A DNA stretch of 64,000 nt from Pseudisothecium myosuroides. Taxonomy: Eukaryota; Streptophyta; Bryopsida; Hypnales; Lembophyllaceae. The stretch is taken from NCBI GenBank assembly GCA_951799445.1, contig OX637297.1:8742001-8806000 (forward strand). The letters are read 5' to 3'. Below are positions 43,901 through 54,960 of this stretch, one piece after another. How positions within the stretch are numbered: position 1 is the first letter of the stretch; each line of letters opens with the position of its first letter. The notes under the pieces are model-generated. The model had not been told where the DNA came from, searched no databases, and saw only the letters and a program-made list of their open reading frames with translations. The position numbers and the translations under genes are program-made.

Positions 43901-45431
43901 CTTTGGACCATTAGTTTTTAGATAAAATAATAATTGACTTAGAAGGAGATAGGAGTCAATTATTACTTAGAAGTCAAGAGTCAATTATTACTTAGAAGTC
44001 AAGAGTCAATTATTTATTCCAACTAGTCAACCTTGGGAATAACTAAATAATTGAGTTAGAATAGTGTGAGAAGAAAAAGAAGGAGTAGAGTTAGAAAGAA
44101 AAAGAGAAGTAGGAAAACTTGTATTAGACTACAACCTTTAAGCGGTGAGCAAAATTACCAAGGCACTTTCAAAGATGGCGGACCAAGAATATTTGGATGA
44201 GCTCATCTACAACACGGCGGATGAAGCTCAACTTGAGGTAAATTACTAACTTTTACCTTTCCTTTGCAATTGTTTAGATTAGCAATTAAAACACTTAGCC
44301 GAAACTTCAATGTCGATTCAGAGCGTTTAGATTAGGATCTTTCCCAAGTTTATCCATTGAAATTGGTAGATTAGGATTAGAGCTCTCCGAAAACATCTTA
44401 AACTTGGAATTCCGACTTAAAACAAAGGAGTTAGCCTAGGATGAAGTTTAGAGTAAAACTCGGATGAAGAATATTTAGAAGTGTCCAAGTAGAGGTTAAT
44501 TAGAGAATTAGCAAGTAGAAGTAATTTGGGTCATAGGAGCAAAATTAAAAGTGGATTTCATAATTAGGATTAGTAGTAATTGACGGATGAAGTTTGAAGT
44601 ACCGATTAGCGGTCAAACTTCATCCATCAACAACTTTTGCTAGGAAAGGTTTCAAATCAAGTTAGGGACCATTTTGGAAAGCTCAAATTAGCCTCTTCAA
44701 GGAACAAACTTCAAAATACTAAAAATAGTAACTGACCGGAACTCGTTTCAAACTTCAAAGAACAAGGGAAGGTAGAATTAGGGCATCTACACGTGAGTAA
44801 GGAAGGAATTTAGCATTAGAATGTTAGAGTAGTAACTTCAAGGGTTCCGCTCGTAGTTCAAACTTCGGGAAATACCCATTTAGTTAGAAGGAATGGAAGG
44901 ATGAAGTTCGGGTTAGGAAACGGATGAAGTCAACTTAGATTAGATTAATCAAGACCAAACTTAGGATTTAGATAGTGTCTAACCACTCTACTTTAGTGTT
45001 CAAATTTTGTGATTAATTGAAATAGGGAACAAGTCTAATTGAATGGATGAAGTTTAATTAGCCCTAAGAAGGCTAAACTTCATCCACCCATATCTTTTGC
45101 TAGGAAAAGGGGATAGAGTCGAGTTTTATGTTTTTAGAAATGGCATGAAATTCTCTACAACTTCGGGGTGCTAAATTTAGACTGTAGCAAGGTTGTTTAA
45201 AAACCACCGTGGCTTGTTTCACTTGAAGTAGCTTAGGTAGAAACTGGAATAGTTGCATTTTGCTTGAGTTTAATTCCAATTGTGGGTATTTAGGAACTTT
45301 AGAAAAGATCCATTGCTTGGAAGGCACAATGGACCGACATTAGACACCCGTAGGACCACAAAATCCCACTCTAATGCTAGAACCTGGTTGTGCTCGACTA
45401 TTTACCAAGGGTGGGTAAATAGGCGCTCACA
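40974..45431 (+). mobile_element. 3' LTR of the retrotransposon (4458 bp)
   Basis: Same length and ends (TGTGAG...CTCACA) as the 5' LTR, with every internal feature displaced by exactly 14,600 bp. The only difference noticed is C at 43049 against T at 28449. Near-identity implies very recent insertion. Confidence 0.95.
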
Positions 45432-45436
45432 GGACC
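45432..45436. repeat. Target-site duplication GGACC (right)
   Basis: Second copy of the 5 bp duplication at 26369-26373. Joining the flanks with one copy restores a continuous codon series of the minus-strand DUF7869-like gene. Confidence 0.95.
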
Positions 45437-46907
45437 CCATCAGTGTCCACGTAGAACTTGAATAGGTGCATCTCCCCAATCCAATTAATTTTCCCTGCGA
45501 TCGCATTGGTAACCCTCCACAAATGACTTGAAATCCCCACCGGGTCAAAACGAAGTAATAGGAGCCACTGACGACATGCTTTGTAGTGCTTATTGGGCTG
45601 CTTTGGTTGAAATTTGAATTTTTATTTTTATTCATTTAGCTCTTGGAATGCCTAAACATTCATGTATAGCTTCATTTATCTATTTATTGTCCATGAACGT
45701 CATTAAAGTGGTTATTTTACATCAAATTGAGTATGATTTTCATCTTTTATATTTTCATTAAGCACTGGTTACATGCTTAATTTGGAGGGATTTTGTACTT
45801 AATTTAGATGAAATAATGATATCAAAGACTATACATAATTCAAATGTGTCACTATAACAATTATGATTATTGAGGTATGTTTTTTTTGGACAAATCCAAA
45901 CAAAATTGAGCTACACAATCAATAATAACTTCAAAAAAGCAGTGGTTACGTCAAAGTTGGCTTCTATTACCTCGTTTTGACCCCACCTCCTATATGAACT
46001 CTGGCATAATTGATAGTTCTTGGGACTGCATGAAGGCTTTTATGAGGTCAGCGATGACAAAAGTGTTCTTGGTCTTCAAGGCCTTGGAAAGGTGGCTGAA
46101 ATATGCATCGATGTCCTCATGAGTGTGTCCGATTAGTAGAAACCCAACCTGAATTTCCTTGAAGACACCTCGTGCAGTGAGCAAGGATAAGAACGCCATC
46201 AGATATTTGTTCTTGTTACCCTTGGCAGAGTTGTCAAGCTGAAGATATAAATTTTCAGGAAGGGGGGTACTTCCGACCCGAGCTCCAGGTTCGGTGAGGG
46301 TTAGGTTGTCCATACATCTAGACTTTCCTCTAAGCAGTGCCTCGAACAATGAGTTAGCCGGCAGATATGGAAAGAGGTCGCCTGCCTCTCGAATAGATGG
46401 ACCCTCCAGTCGGCGCAACAACCTCGCCAAAGACGAAATGGTGAAGTTGGAGTCCGCTGGCCAGCAAGATGGAGCATAATGGGCGTAAGCACCGTCACCA
46501 TGGCCATGAGCTACCATTCCAGTAACACTCATCGGAAGCTGCCCCAAACCGGCCATGGCCTTTGTTGTCACCCGCAGTCTGGGTCGAGCCGTCTTAAATG
46601 TATCCATCTTGTCGTGAATTATACATAAAATTCTTCGAGGATCTCGTTTGGATTCCTCACGCCAAGACACATACAAACGACGGCAAGAAGCTTGGTGATT
46701 GAAATGATGAGTCCGCTACTTCACGAACTCCACGTACTTGGGGCTTCCTTTCGGAGACTTCAGAATAAACTGCTGTAGATCGTTGCACGTAGTACATTTC
46801 GCAAACAAACTTCCAACAGGCTTAATGGAGACGTTGTTGAAGTGCTCCCGCTTGAGTCTACTAGTAGTCGACTAGCTCACGGGCGGCAGACCGTAGTCGG
46901 CATTCAA
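45437..46907 (-). pseudogene. DUF7869-like gene of element 1, central part
   Basis: The minus-strand frame from 46907 matches the copy at 61991-64000 over its core. It has a zinc-ribbon-like CTTC pair, IIHDKMDTFKTA, VTGMVAHGHGDGAYAHY, LQLDNSAKGNKNKY and LLIGHTHEDIDAYF. Conserved acidic residues in HDKMD, QLDN and HEDID make an RNase H-fold (DDE-like) active site plausible; that is inference. Premature TAG codons lie at 46872-46874, 46716-46718 and 45990-45992. The MITE at 45542-45983 interrupts the frame. A frameshift follows before the IAGK motif and the LTR insertion point. Clearly inactive. Confidence 0.8.
45542..45983. mobile_element. 442 bp MITE inside the DUF7869-like gene
   Basis: Terminal inverted repeats read GGGTCAAAACGAAGTAATAG on the left and the complement of GGGTCAAAACGAGGTAATAG on the right, about 26 bp with two or three mismatches. 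CACC flanks both sides (45538-45541 and 45984-45987), suggesting a 4 bp duplication. The interior is AT-rich and non-coding. Homology to the intact copy (LIEEVPDFKAF) resumes across the insertion. Confidence 0.75.
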
Positions 46908-47072
46908 CTGCACATCCAAAACTGGTATGCTTAAGTATTGGTACGAGCGAAGGGGAAGGAATGCAAATGACAAGCAATGCTCCAGAACAATGATCGTGAT
47001 ATCTTACGATCATTGATCTCGTCGGGAGATTGCACGATCAATAAAGCAGTGACAGGAGATTAGGGGCACTAC
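46908..47072 (-). other. Predicted 165 bp intron or insert in element 1, absent from element 2
   Basis: Bounded on the minus strand by GAG|GTAGTG and TGCAG|TTG, phase 0. The exons on either side join where the other copy reads INEVNAAFGLP without interruption. It contains two palindromic sites of the array family, 46994-47009 (TCGTGATATCTTACGA) and 47022-47037 (TCGGGAGATTGCACGA). Confidence 0.55.
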
Positions 47073-48350
47073 CTCGTTGGCGTCTGCTTGGACTCGTTTC
47101 CAATTTCTTCCGGGAGGAAGGAATTTTAGAGTGTCCGTTCGCCTGTTCCCGATGCCGCGCATTTGGTGGGGCATTTGATCAGCATTCTCGTCAATAATGG
47201 CTTTCACAGTCATAGTGACCTGAACAGTCCGAGTCCGCGGGCGCTTAATCCCTTTGTTTTTGTGTGTCCCTGATACGCCGTCGTTGTACATCTCGATGTA
47301 ATTGTGGTAAGTGGACTTTGGAATGCCGTGAATTATGTACCACGCCTTGCCACAAACATCAACTCCCTATAGCGTGATGTATTTCCGCTTCCCCTCCCTG
47401 TACCTTTCGTGTAGTTGTCCTCCCACTCCAATCCCATATTCACGGTGTTCGTCAAACGACTTCAAGTAGTACTTCTGCTTTACTAACAGCGTGAACTCCT
47501 GGTTATAATGCTGACAACACAGACTTCTGCAGCACTTCTCCGAGCTGACTTTCCGAATTTCCTCATCTGCCGTTTTCCGGGAATACTGCGATTCCTTCAG
47601 TTCCAGATTGGGTTTGCAAACTATAAACCGGTATGGTGCTTTCATTCTACCTCCGAGGTAAGCGAGAGGGTCGTTGATATCGGGAATGGCGGCAAAATGA
47701 TCCACTGTCTCCTTCAACGAACGAACGTTGGAAAACCAGCACTCCAAAATTGGCCACTTGTCGTGAGACATTATGGCTTCGGTGTCACACACAAAAACAT
47801 CGAGGACTGTCACACCTACGAAACCTTCACCAAGTGTTTTGTCTTGGAAATGATCCTCCGGCCTCCAACAAATGATACGATCCGAGGAAACAAGGAGTTC
47901 GTCGGTGTCCTTCCGATGCACATCAAGTCCAAACCAGGCTCCTTGACGAATATACGGACATGGATCCATCGGGGGATCCCTTGACGCTCTAACAACGTCG
48001 GCGGCTCTCCACAACACTACATTCTCTTGAACATCCTCTAATGTGTTCATACCCCTCTGACAGGGAAAGCATTTCAAATCCTGGAATTCTAATTTGATAG
48101 AATGAGGTTGCACCAGAATATAAATCCAAGGCTCAACAGGTATGGGCACACCCAGCCACTCGCCCTGGGGATGAACCTCTTTAACAATCCCTGATCCAAC
48201 TTCACTGAATCTAGGCACAAACAGCTTAACCCAATCACCATTCACAAACGCTTCACATCCACCAATGGAATCTTGTGATTCACCCTCTACATGCGTTCCG
48301 TCCACATACGGAACTATCGCGTCAGCAGCAGACTCACAGAATGAATCCAT
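47073..48350 (-). pseudogene. DUF7869-like gene of element 1, N-terminal part
   Basis: ATG at 48350 opens 327 codons to a TAG at 47367-47369. The same frame then continues (GVDVCGKAWYIIHGIPKSTY, then a basic GIKRPRTRTVQV) to the splice-like border at 47073, joining the element 2 homology at ADQMPHQM / ADHMPHRT. The first 300 residues have no recognised fold. They include FVNGDWVKLFVPRF, QDLKCFPCQRGM and a Cys-rich EKCCRSLCCQHYNQEF near residues 272-287, which could bind zinc. The single TAG replaces a probable Gln codon. The start is chosen because stops lie just upstream and because palindrome cluster C begins 162 bp upstream. Confidence 0.65.
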
Positions 48351-48511
48351 TGTCAGAGTGAATTCTATCGAATCCCTTGGACGAGATTAAAACGATCTAT
48401 AAAACCTATACATCATAGATTCAAGGAGTTAGGCATGTCTACAGAAGAGCGCTGCATTCATGTCCTTGCAACCTCACGACATGAAGGACAAAAGCATCAA
48501 CGTCTGTACAG

Positions 48512-49188
48512 TCGTGGGATCTCACGATCACACGGCAACACAACATGAACAAGTGAATCTAGTTATTGTCATCAAGAAGTTCGAAAGCCCAGACGTGATA
48601 GTGCGATCTCACGAGGGCCGTTACAGAACCACTGGCAAGAAGCCAAGGCATCCAGAAAAACGTCACAAACTTTAGAAGACATTAACCAAAGAACGTTCAG
48701 TACGTCGTGGGATCCCACGACACTCCTGGCGCTCAATCATTTAAACCAGAGATCGCAGTATCCCAAGATCCTCCTCAAGAATCATAGAGACCGCTACAGA
48801 AATACAAATGAAGTAGTGGGTCAAATTGAATCACTCTGACGAGTCTCCGACACATTATCAATCAATCGTGGGGTCCCACGAGAACGGCATCGTGTAATTT
48901 CCGATAGAGTGTTTGTGAACCCCCCTGAGTAGGAGAACCTAGTGCCAACCGAAAACGTGATCATGAGATCCCACGATGCTTATACAAGATCGACGAGGAG
49001 TATGACGATCACCAAAAAGTGAGGCGCCTATAAGTACACAAGAAAGGCCACAACCAAGGTTTAATCAATTGTGGGATCCCACGACGAAATGATAGGAGAT
49101 CCCCCGATTACCAAACCGCGATATCTCTATACTCTAAGATTGAGAGGTCTCGCCACGCTCTATACGCAGAGATCGTGGGACCCCACGA
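48512..49188. repeat. Palindrome cluster C upstream of the element 1 gene
   Basis: Sixteen-bp sites of consensus TCGTGGGATCCCACGA start at 48512, 48599, 48705 (perfect), 48753, 48866 (one central change), 48961, 49069, 49092 and 49173. Main spacing is about 87-113 bp. Most variants change the centre yet keep the outer CGTGG/CCACG. Intervening DNA is unrelated. They occupy the 5' flank of the minus-strand gene, where subterminal transposase-binding repeats or regulatory operators would lie. Confidence 0.85.
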
Positions 49189-50380
49189 TGATTACGTATG
49201 TTGGATATATACACGTATTCTACTATTGTAGACCAACGTATCTACAGAAGATATTGAAATTAGGGTTCCTGTCACTGGTTTTATGACATTCGACACTCTA
49301 TAATTATTCTCAGTTATTGTACAAAAATTCTCTACTTTTAAAGTGGATTTTGCTGTAATTGAGACTCCTGAACCTCCATGTGTACAATAGGAAACATTTT
49401 TAGAAGTAGTTGAATTTCATGGCTGGATTTTCCTCATGTAAGTTCCCCTAATTTCTAACGCAACCTAATTTCACTATTTTGTGAAGATGTTCTGACCAGT
49501 TGTCATCCACGTACAAGGTTCTCATATCAACTTGCCCTCAGAGCAGTGCCGTCCTGCAATTCAAAAGGAACCTCAATGTCACCACAGCATGGTGATCCCT
49601 TAAGCACGTGAGTTTTTTGCAAAATGAGACCAATGCGCGAAGAAAATTATCACAGTCAGACTCTGTTTCACTCTCAATCTACGACATCCTCAATTTGTGA
49701 CAGAGTGCAGTGGCGTCAATTCGACTACAAAATCCTCGACATGTGGAATCGCATAAAACTTGCAAGGGATATATGCTTACCTTGCAGCAATTGGCTCGGT
49801 CAGAACTTCATGCACCTCCACGCCCACTCTGTCGCCAACGCCAGTAGACACCTACTCACCACTCCGTAGCTTGCTCCGCCTGTTCACGTGTGCAAACGAA
49901 AAGAGCAAGCTCCAGGTTCTTTTCGGGTTATGAACCAGGTGGCTGGTTGGAATTCTTCAGCTCTGAATTCCCACTACAAATTTTGAAATCACCAAGCATA
50001 TCCTTGATTTTGAATGTTGGATGCATTCTTGAATGCCGTGCCACAATCAACAACGAATGGGGGGTACGTGCGGTCCTTCACTTCGGAAGTTGATTGCATT
50101 CTCGAATTCTGCGCATCTTCAACTACAAGGAGGGAGGGCGTGGGGCTCTTGACTTTCTGACTAGAACTTCGCAAATCCAGGCTTCACTGAAATTCCGATT
50201 CTTCACTAACATTTTGAAATTTGTTGCATTCAAGGATGGTATCGTTGCACCGTTTTCTAGGAGTCAATGATGCTTTGACCAAAGCGGATCAAACTCTGAA
50301 GACTTTCACTTCATAGAATGTCACACGCTTCCCAAATCAATACTCGGAATTCTTCCCCTACACGACCTAATTATACGTGT
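49189..50380. other. No supported gene
   Basis: An isolated 81-codon plus-strand frame at 49624-49869 and AT-rich sequence with repeated GAATTC are present. Neither has independent support. The right boundary of element 1 probably lies in the first part of this stretch, but no terminal repeat was identified. Confidence 0.35.
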
Positions 50381-50817
50381 GGGAGTACGTAACATCCGGA
50401 AACTCAAAAATAGCAAACAAGTAGAGATAAAAGTAGCAGAACTTTTTCGATTTTTGCATTAGAATACGGAATTAGGACCTTGATACTAGAATTAGAAATT
50501 AGTCCTTTCCTAGAAAAGATAAAACTCTATTTAGGTTACGCAGTCGTCCGGAATCCGTAGCCGCAAAGCCGGAAAGTTCCGGATCGTAGGGACCTACAGC
50601 CTAGGTTCCGGCTAGGGAACTTACGGGAACTTCAGATTGGTCGGGAACTTAGGGTTCCGACAGGTACTTAAACCCTACCGCCAGCTTCATTCGGTCTCTT
50701 TTCCCTGTGCTTCTCCACAGTGCGTTAGAAGAGAGAAAGAGTAATGAGTTAGGGCGTGATAGGGAGAGAAAGGGAGGAAGGTGCCGATTGCATTGGATTG
50801 TCTTAGCCGTCGGTGAG

Positions 50818-52754
50818 ATGGCGGAAGCGAGTGAAGTCCGGAGACCGTTAGTGTCAGCCCGGGGTGTACGCCCGGTTATTCCTTCTGATCCGGGGCACCT
50901 CAAGGAGTTAGAGAAGGACCTAGAGATCATGGGGTGCTTAGGGTTCATTAGAAGGCCGTAGAACGTCCGGAGTGAAGGGATGATTGACGAACTCGTTTCC
51001 GGAGTTGGCAATCAGTTTGATTTGACTCTTAAGGGTCGTTCTAGGGCGTGGACTCCGGAGTTGTGGGCAAAGGCGTACTTTACGCCAACTAGAGGATCCG
51101 GAATAGCTGGCCGGACATATAGGTACGCGGCTAACGTATTCCGGAACCATGCGGATTCCAAGGAAGGGAACGCCGCAAGTGACTGTAGGAGTTCCCGGGA
51201 TGGGCAGCTGTTGGCATTTCTCATCCCGATTCTGTATCCGGAAATACCCACCAGGATAACAATGACTGTGGCAAATACGATTTTCGGAGAGCTAGGAGAT
51301 AGGGAGAATCCGGCTCCTAGACCGGTCAATTGGGGAGTGATCATTCACTCCGTAGTGGAAAAGTTAGCCGTCAACATCGCTAATAAGAAGTTTAGCCCAA
51401 TCAGCCCCTACCTTTTCCATCTATATCACTTAGAGGATGCGCTGACCGGACCGGAAATGACTGTGTACCGGAAAGGAGAAAATCTTCTGAAGTACGGACT
51501 CCCCGCAAAAGATGAACCGGACGAGCCCGATCCGGAAGAAGACGAACCAAAAACAGAGCATGCGTCACCCAATGTTGCAGAGACGCGCCGGAAGTCTACT
51601 AATCCGGGTTCTCAAGGGAAACAAGAGGCCAAAGAGGTGGAGCAGCCCCGTGAACCACTTCCAAAAACGGATCAGTTTGAGGCCACCATCAACTGGCTGA
51701 GAACCACCAAGGGGCAGAACAAGAGGATGTCGGCCTTGATCCGGAACGTGTGCGGGAAGTTAGGTGTGACGGAAGAAGCTCAGATCCTGGGTTTTTTGAT
51801 GGAAAGGCCGGATTCGGAAGTAGTAAAGCAGTTGGAAGACCGGATCCTGACCTTGGAGCAGGATCGGGACCGGTTCCAAGAGTGAGCTGCATGGGCGGAG
51901 AGATAGAAGACCGCCGCCCAAGCAAAGGAAGGAGAAGCCATCGATCTGGTCCGGAATGTCCAAAATCTATTTGACAATCCGCAGATGTACTTACCAAAGC
52001 CACGCTTTGGAATTCCAAGATGGTGAAAGACGGTCACGTGGTCGGATCGAAGGTGGTCAGTATCCTGGTGGACTTTGAAGTCTGGATTGAGGAGATATTG
52101 AAGGACGTCCGGTAGTTATTGGAAAATCTCGATCCGTTTGAGGAATTAGACCAGGGTCTTTTTGACCTAGGTCAGGATCTCCAAGAAGGAGGAGCACAAA
52201 AGCAACCTTCCCCAGCCAAGAGCAGGTCAGTTGCCGGAACATCAGTGGCCGGAACACCATCGGCCATGAAGACGCGTTCGTTGGTCAAACAGTTTACGGG
52301 ATCTCGACCGGATCCGGAAACTTCCCCTAGTACGACTCCGGTGAAGAACGTGGTTCCAGTCGTACCAGCCGGAAGGACTGCATCAGTGGCCAAACTCTTT
52401 CCGGATCGACCGATTTCTTCCACTTTTGGGGAACCAGCCTTAGCCGGAACGGTGCTGAATCCGGCACGGACGAATCCGGTGAGTTTTACTCACATGCTCC
52501 AGCCCATGCTCTAGACACCAGCACCATCCCAGCTCATCAATCTTACTGTTCCAAAACCAAGGGGAGGGCGGCTACTAAACGAGACGGACCCGGAATCGGA
52601 AGGAGAAGAGGACGAGGAAACTACTCAATTGGAGGAAGAGGAGTTGCATCATCCCCGGACCCGATCGAAGACGAAGACCACCCCACCCAAGAAGTCAGGT
52701 GGATCGCCATCTTAGGGTGGCACTTCAATGAAGAAAGCCAGGAGGGCGAGGTGA
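50818..52754 (+). pseudogene. CCGGA-rich retroelement-like ORF, multiply interrupted
   Basis: A reading frame that starts MAEASEVRRPL at 50818 continues across a TAG (50959-50961) into a 301-codon stretch to TGA at 51883, then further stops (TAG 51904, TGA 52024). After a frameshift near 52020 it runs to 52754 with more TAGs (52113, 52512). Features are a helical N-terminal domain (LWAKAYFTP, ILYPEIPTRITMTVANTIFG, SPYLFHLYHLEDAL), an acidic Pro/Glu linker near residues 175-200, a coiled segment (EVVKQLEDRILTLEQDRDRF) and a Ser/Thr/Pro-rich basic tail. It could be a gag-like or plant transposon protein; no family is recognised. Codon use is GC-richer than the neighbourhood, with repeated CCGGA. 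Confidence 0.45.
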
Positions 52755-54040
52755 CTAGTTAGGGCAGTAGTAGTAATAATTAGGATTTTAACCGGATAGC
52801 TAGTTCCGGAACCGGGTTGCCCGGATGTGGGGCCCGTAGTTCCGGACTTTTAGGAGGTTTAACGGTTTCCCGATATTCCCGGAACGGTCCTCAGGGCCGT
52901 TGCCTTTTTGCTTTTTGCTTTTTGTTTGGCCATAGGCCGGTTTTTCTGGTGGCCGTTTGGGTCGCCTTTTGTGGGTTTTTAAGGGCAGGCCGGCTTGTTG
53001 GCCTATCATTCCTTTTCCTTGTATATTTAATCTGAGGCATTCAAGAAAGCACTTGTGGATTATTCTCTTGTGTATCGCGTCTATAGTCACTTGTGTGGAT
53101 GTGTAAGTGAGAGTGTACAAGGGGAGGAGTCCGGATTCTTGGGCTGCCGGATTAGGCTAAGTACGTTTTGTAGATGAGTTTTAGATTTGTGCAGTGAGAA
53201 AGTGGCGCCTTTAAATTGCTGGTACGGTAATCCGGTGGAGACCAAGTAGTGGTCTGGAAGCTAGTCCGGAATTCGCAGGGGTGGTTCTGTGCCGAGATCG
53301 GCAATCGCCAGAGGAACATTTCCACCCACCGGAAGGCTAATCAACCTCATGAGCGGTCGATAGCTTGGAAGCCATTCCCTTAGTTCCGGAAGTCTGGTAT
53401 CCGTCGTTGTAGTAAGGAGGACCTAACGCTACCCTGTGTGACCAGCTTTCCGGATAGGCCATCCGGAATCTTGTGAGGATGCCACCCTGTTTACTCACCT
53501 AGATCTATTCTTGGGTTGTGTTTTTGTTTATTGTTTATAGAGTTTAGGTCAGATTCAGAGTGGTGCAGTTCCCTATCCCTCGGAAAGAGCAAGTGAGGAA
53601 CCCTCTGAGGGTGAAACAGAGGTATAGAAAACCAATTTATCAGAGAGAGAGAAACCGGAAAATCGAATAAAATTGGATCCGGGAAGTGAATCCAGAAAGA
53701 AAGTAGTTCCAGAAGAGAATTTGTGATTTGAACGGACCCTTCTTGAGGTGGTCAAAATCCGGAAACTTAGAGGTCTAGAAACACTAATTTTGAGATAATG
53801 TCTGGAATCTCCTGGGACGATAACTTGTGTCATCTTAGCACGTTTTGCTGTTAAGAATCCTTATGCCTAGATTATGCGTACGACAATACGTATCCTACAG
53901 AAACAAACTGTACAAAATCTCGTGAACCCAAAAACTTGAGCACCTGAAACATGTGGAACACCTCACTTACAAAAAGAATCAACAAAAAATTTGAACTCTG
54001 CAATGTTCATATTTGTTATTTTCTATTCCAATGAATGCAA
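52755..54040. other. CCGGA-rich non-coding remnant
   Basis: GT-rich leader-like DNA with a TATATTTA motif near 53020. The segment around 53560-53640 (GAACCCTCTGAG, AGAGG) is partly similar to 57310-57350, suggesting two relics of one retroelement family. I could not pair LTRs. Confidence 0.35.
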
Positions 54041-54044
54041 TCTT

Positions 54045-54262
54045 AGGTCCAGGGTCCATAGTCATAGGGTCTACAGTCCACGGTCATAGGGTTTAGGGTA
54101 CATGTTGTAGTGTAGTGTTCACGGTTTCAAGGTCATAGTTCTTGGTTTCAGGGTTCAAGGTTTCAGGGTTTAATAGGGTGTAGGGTATACAATGGCAGCG
54201 CTTTATATTAACGCTTTCAGGGTTTGCAGTTCATGGTTTACGGGTTTTAGGGTTTAGGGTAT
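54045..54262 (+). repeat. Degenerate interstitial telomere-like repeat
   Basis: A run of variants of the plant telomere unit TTTAGGG (GGGTTTAGGG, GGGTTTCAGGG, CGGGTTTTAGGGTTTAGGGT) with many substitutions such as CATAGGG and TTCAGGG. Perfect adjacent units occur only near 54241-54260. Confidence 0.75.
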
Positions 54263-54518
54263 TCTGAAAAATGAAAATGATGTTGATTATTTGTTTCCAG
54301 TTTTTTCCTCAATTAAGTTTACGTCATCTCAGACTGGGAACATATAAACTTAAAATCCAATCTAACTCAATATTGCTAATTAAAAATGTCAGTGAACAGA
54401 TTGATTTCATATATAATTCTTGTTATGTAGTACAACATCCAATGGTTTCATATGGGACTTTACGGATTAAACAATGATTGACACAATTTTTATTTCATCT
54501 AGGAATTTTTAAATAAAG

Positions 54519-54679
54519 CACCTAGGGCTTTTTTGCCTTTCCCTCTCTCATTTTTCCCTACGTAAACGGCAATCCATGACTTCTCCTTGTGTCACAATTA
54601 GTTGACACAAGGAAAAGTCATAAGATTGCGGTTTATAAAGGGGAAAGTGAGAGAGGGAAACGCAAAAAAGCCCCTTGTG
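54519..54679. mobile_element. 161 bp foldback MITE
   Basis: Arms of about 75 bp (CACCTAGGGCTTTTTTGCCT... and its complement ending ...AAAAAAGCCCCTTGTG) fold with about ten mismatches around a short loop near 54600. No protein; target duplication not resolved. Confidence 0.7.
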
Positions 54680-54960
54680 AAGGACTTTGGATGTACAATC
54701 ATGATGGAACAAAGAACAAATTGAACCATTATTTATTTTGTATTTTAAATCTCAGTCTGAATGATTTAATGAATTAAATGCTTTCAAATTTGTTAATGCA
54801 CTTTGACGGGTGATGAATGCTTAAACCTAGAATCATGTCATTCATGAGAATATAATTGTAGGTCATGCAATCTTCATCTGGATTTTTGAAATGATCGAAC
54901 GTGGTATACATCTACATCATTATTTGACAACGATGTACGTAATATTGTTATTTGTTATTG

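Noticed and set aside
48512..49188. Palindromic repeat cluster as a CRISPR array
   Set aside because: Repeats are only 16 bp, imperfect and irregularly spaced at about 50-160 bp. The sequence is plant nuclear DNA and no cas genes are present.
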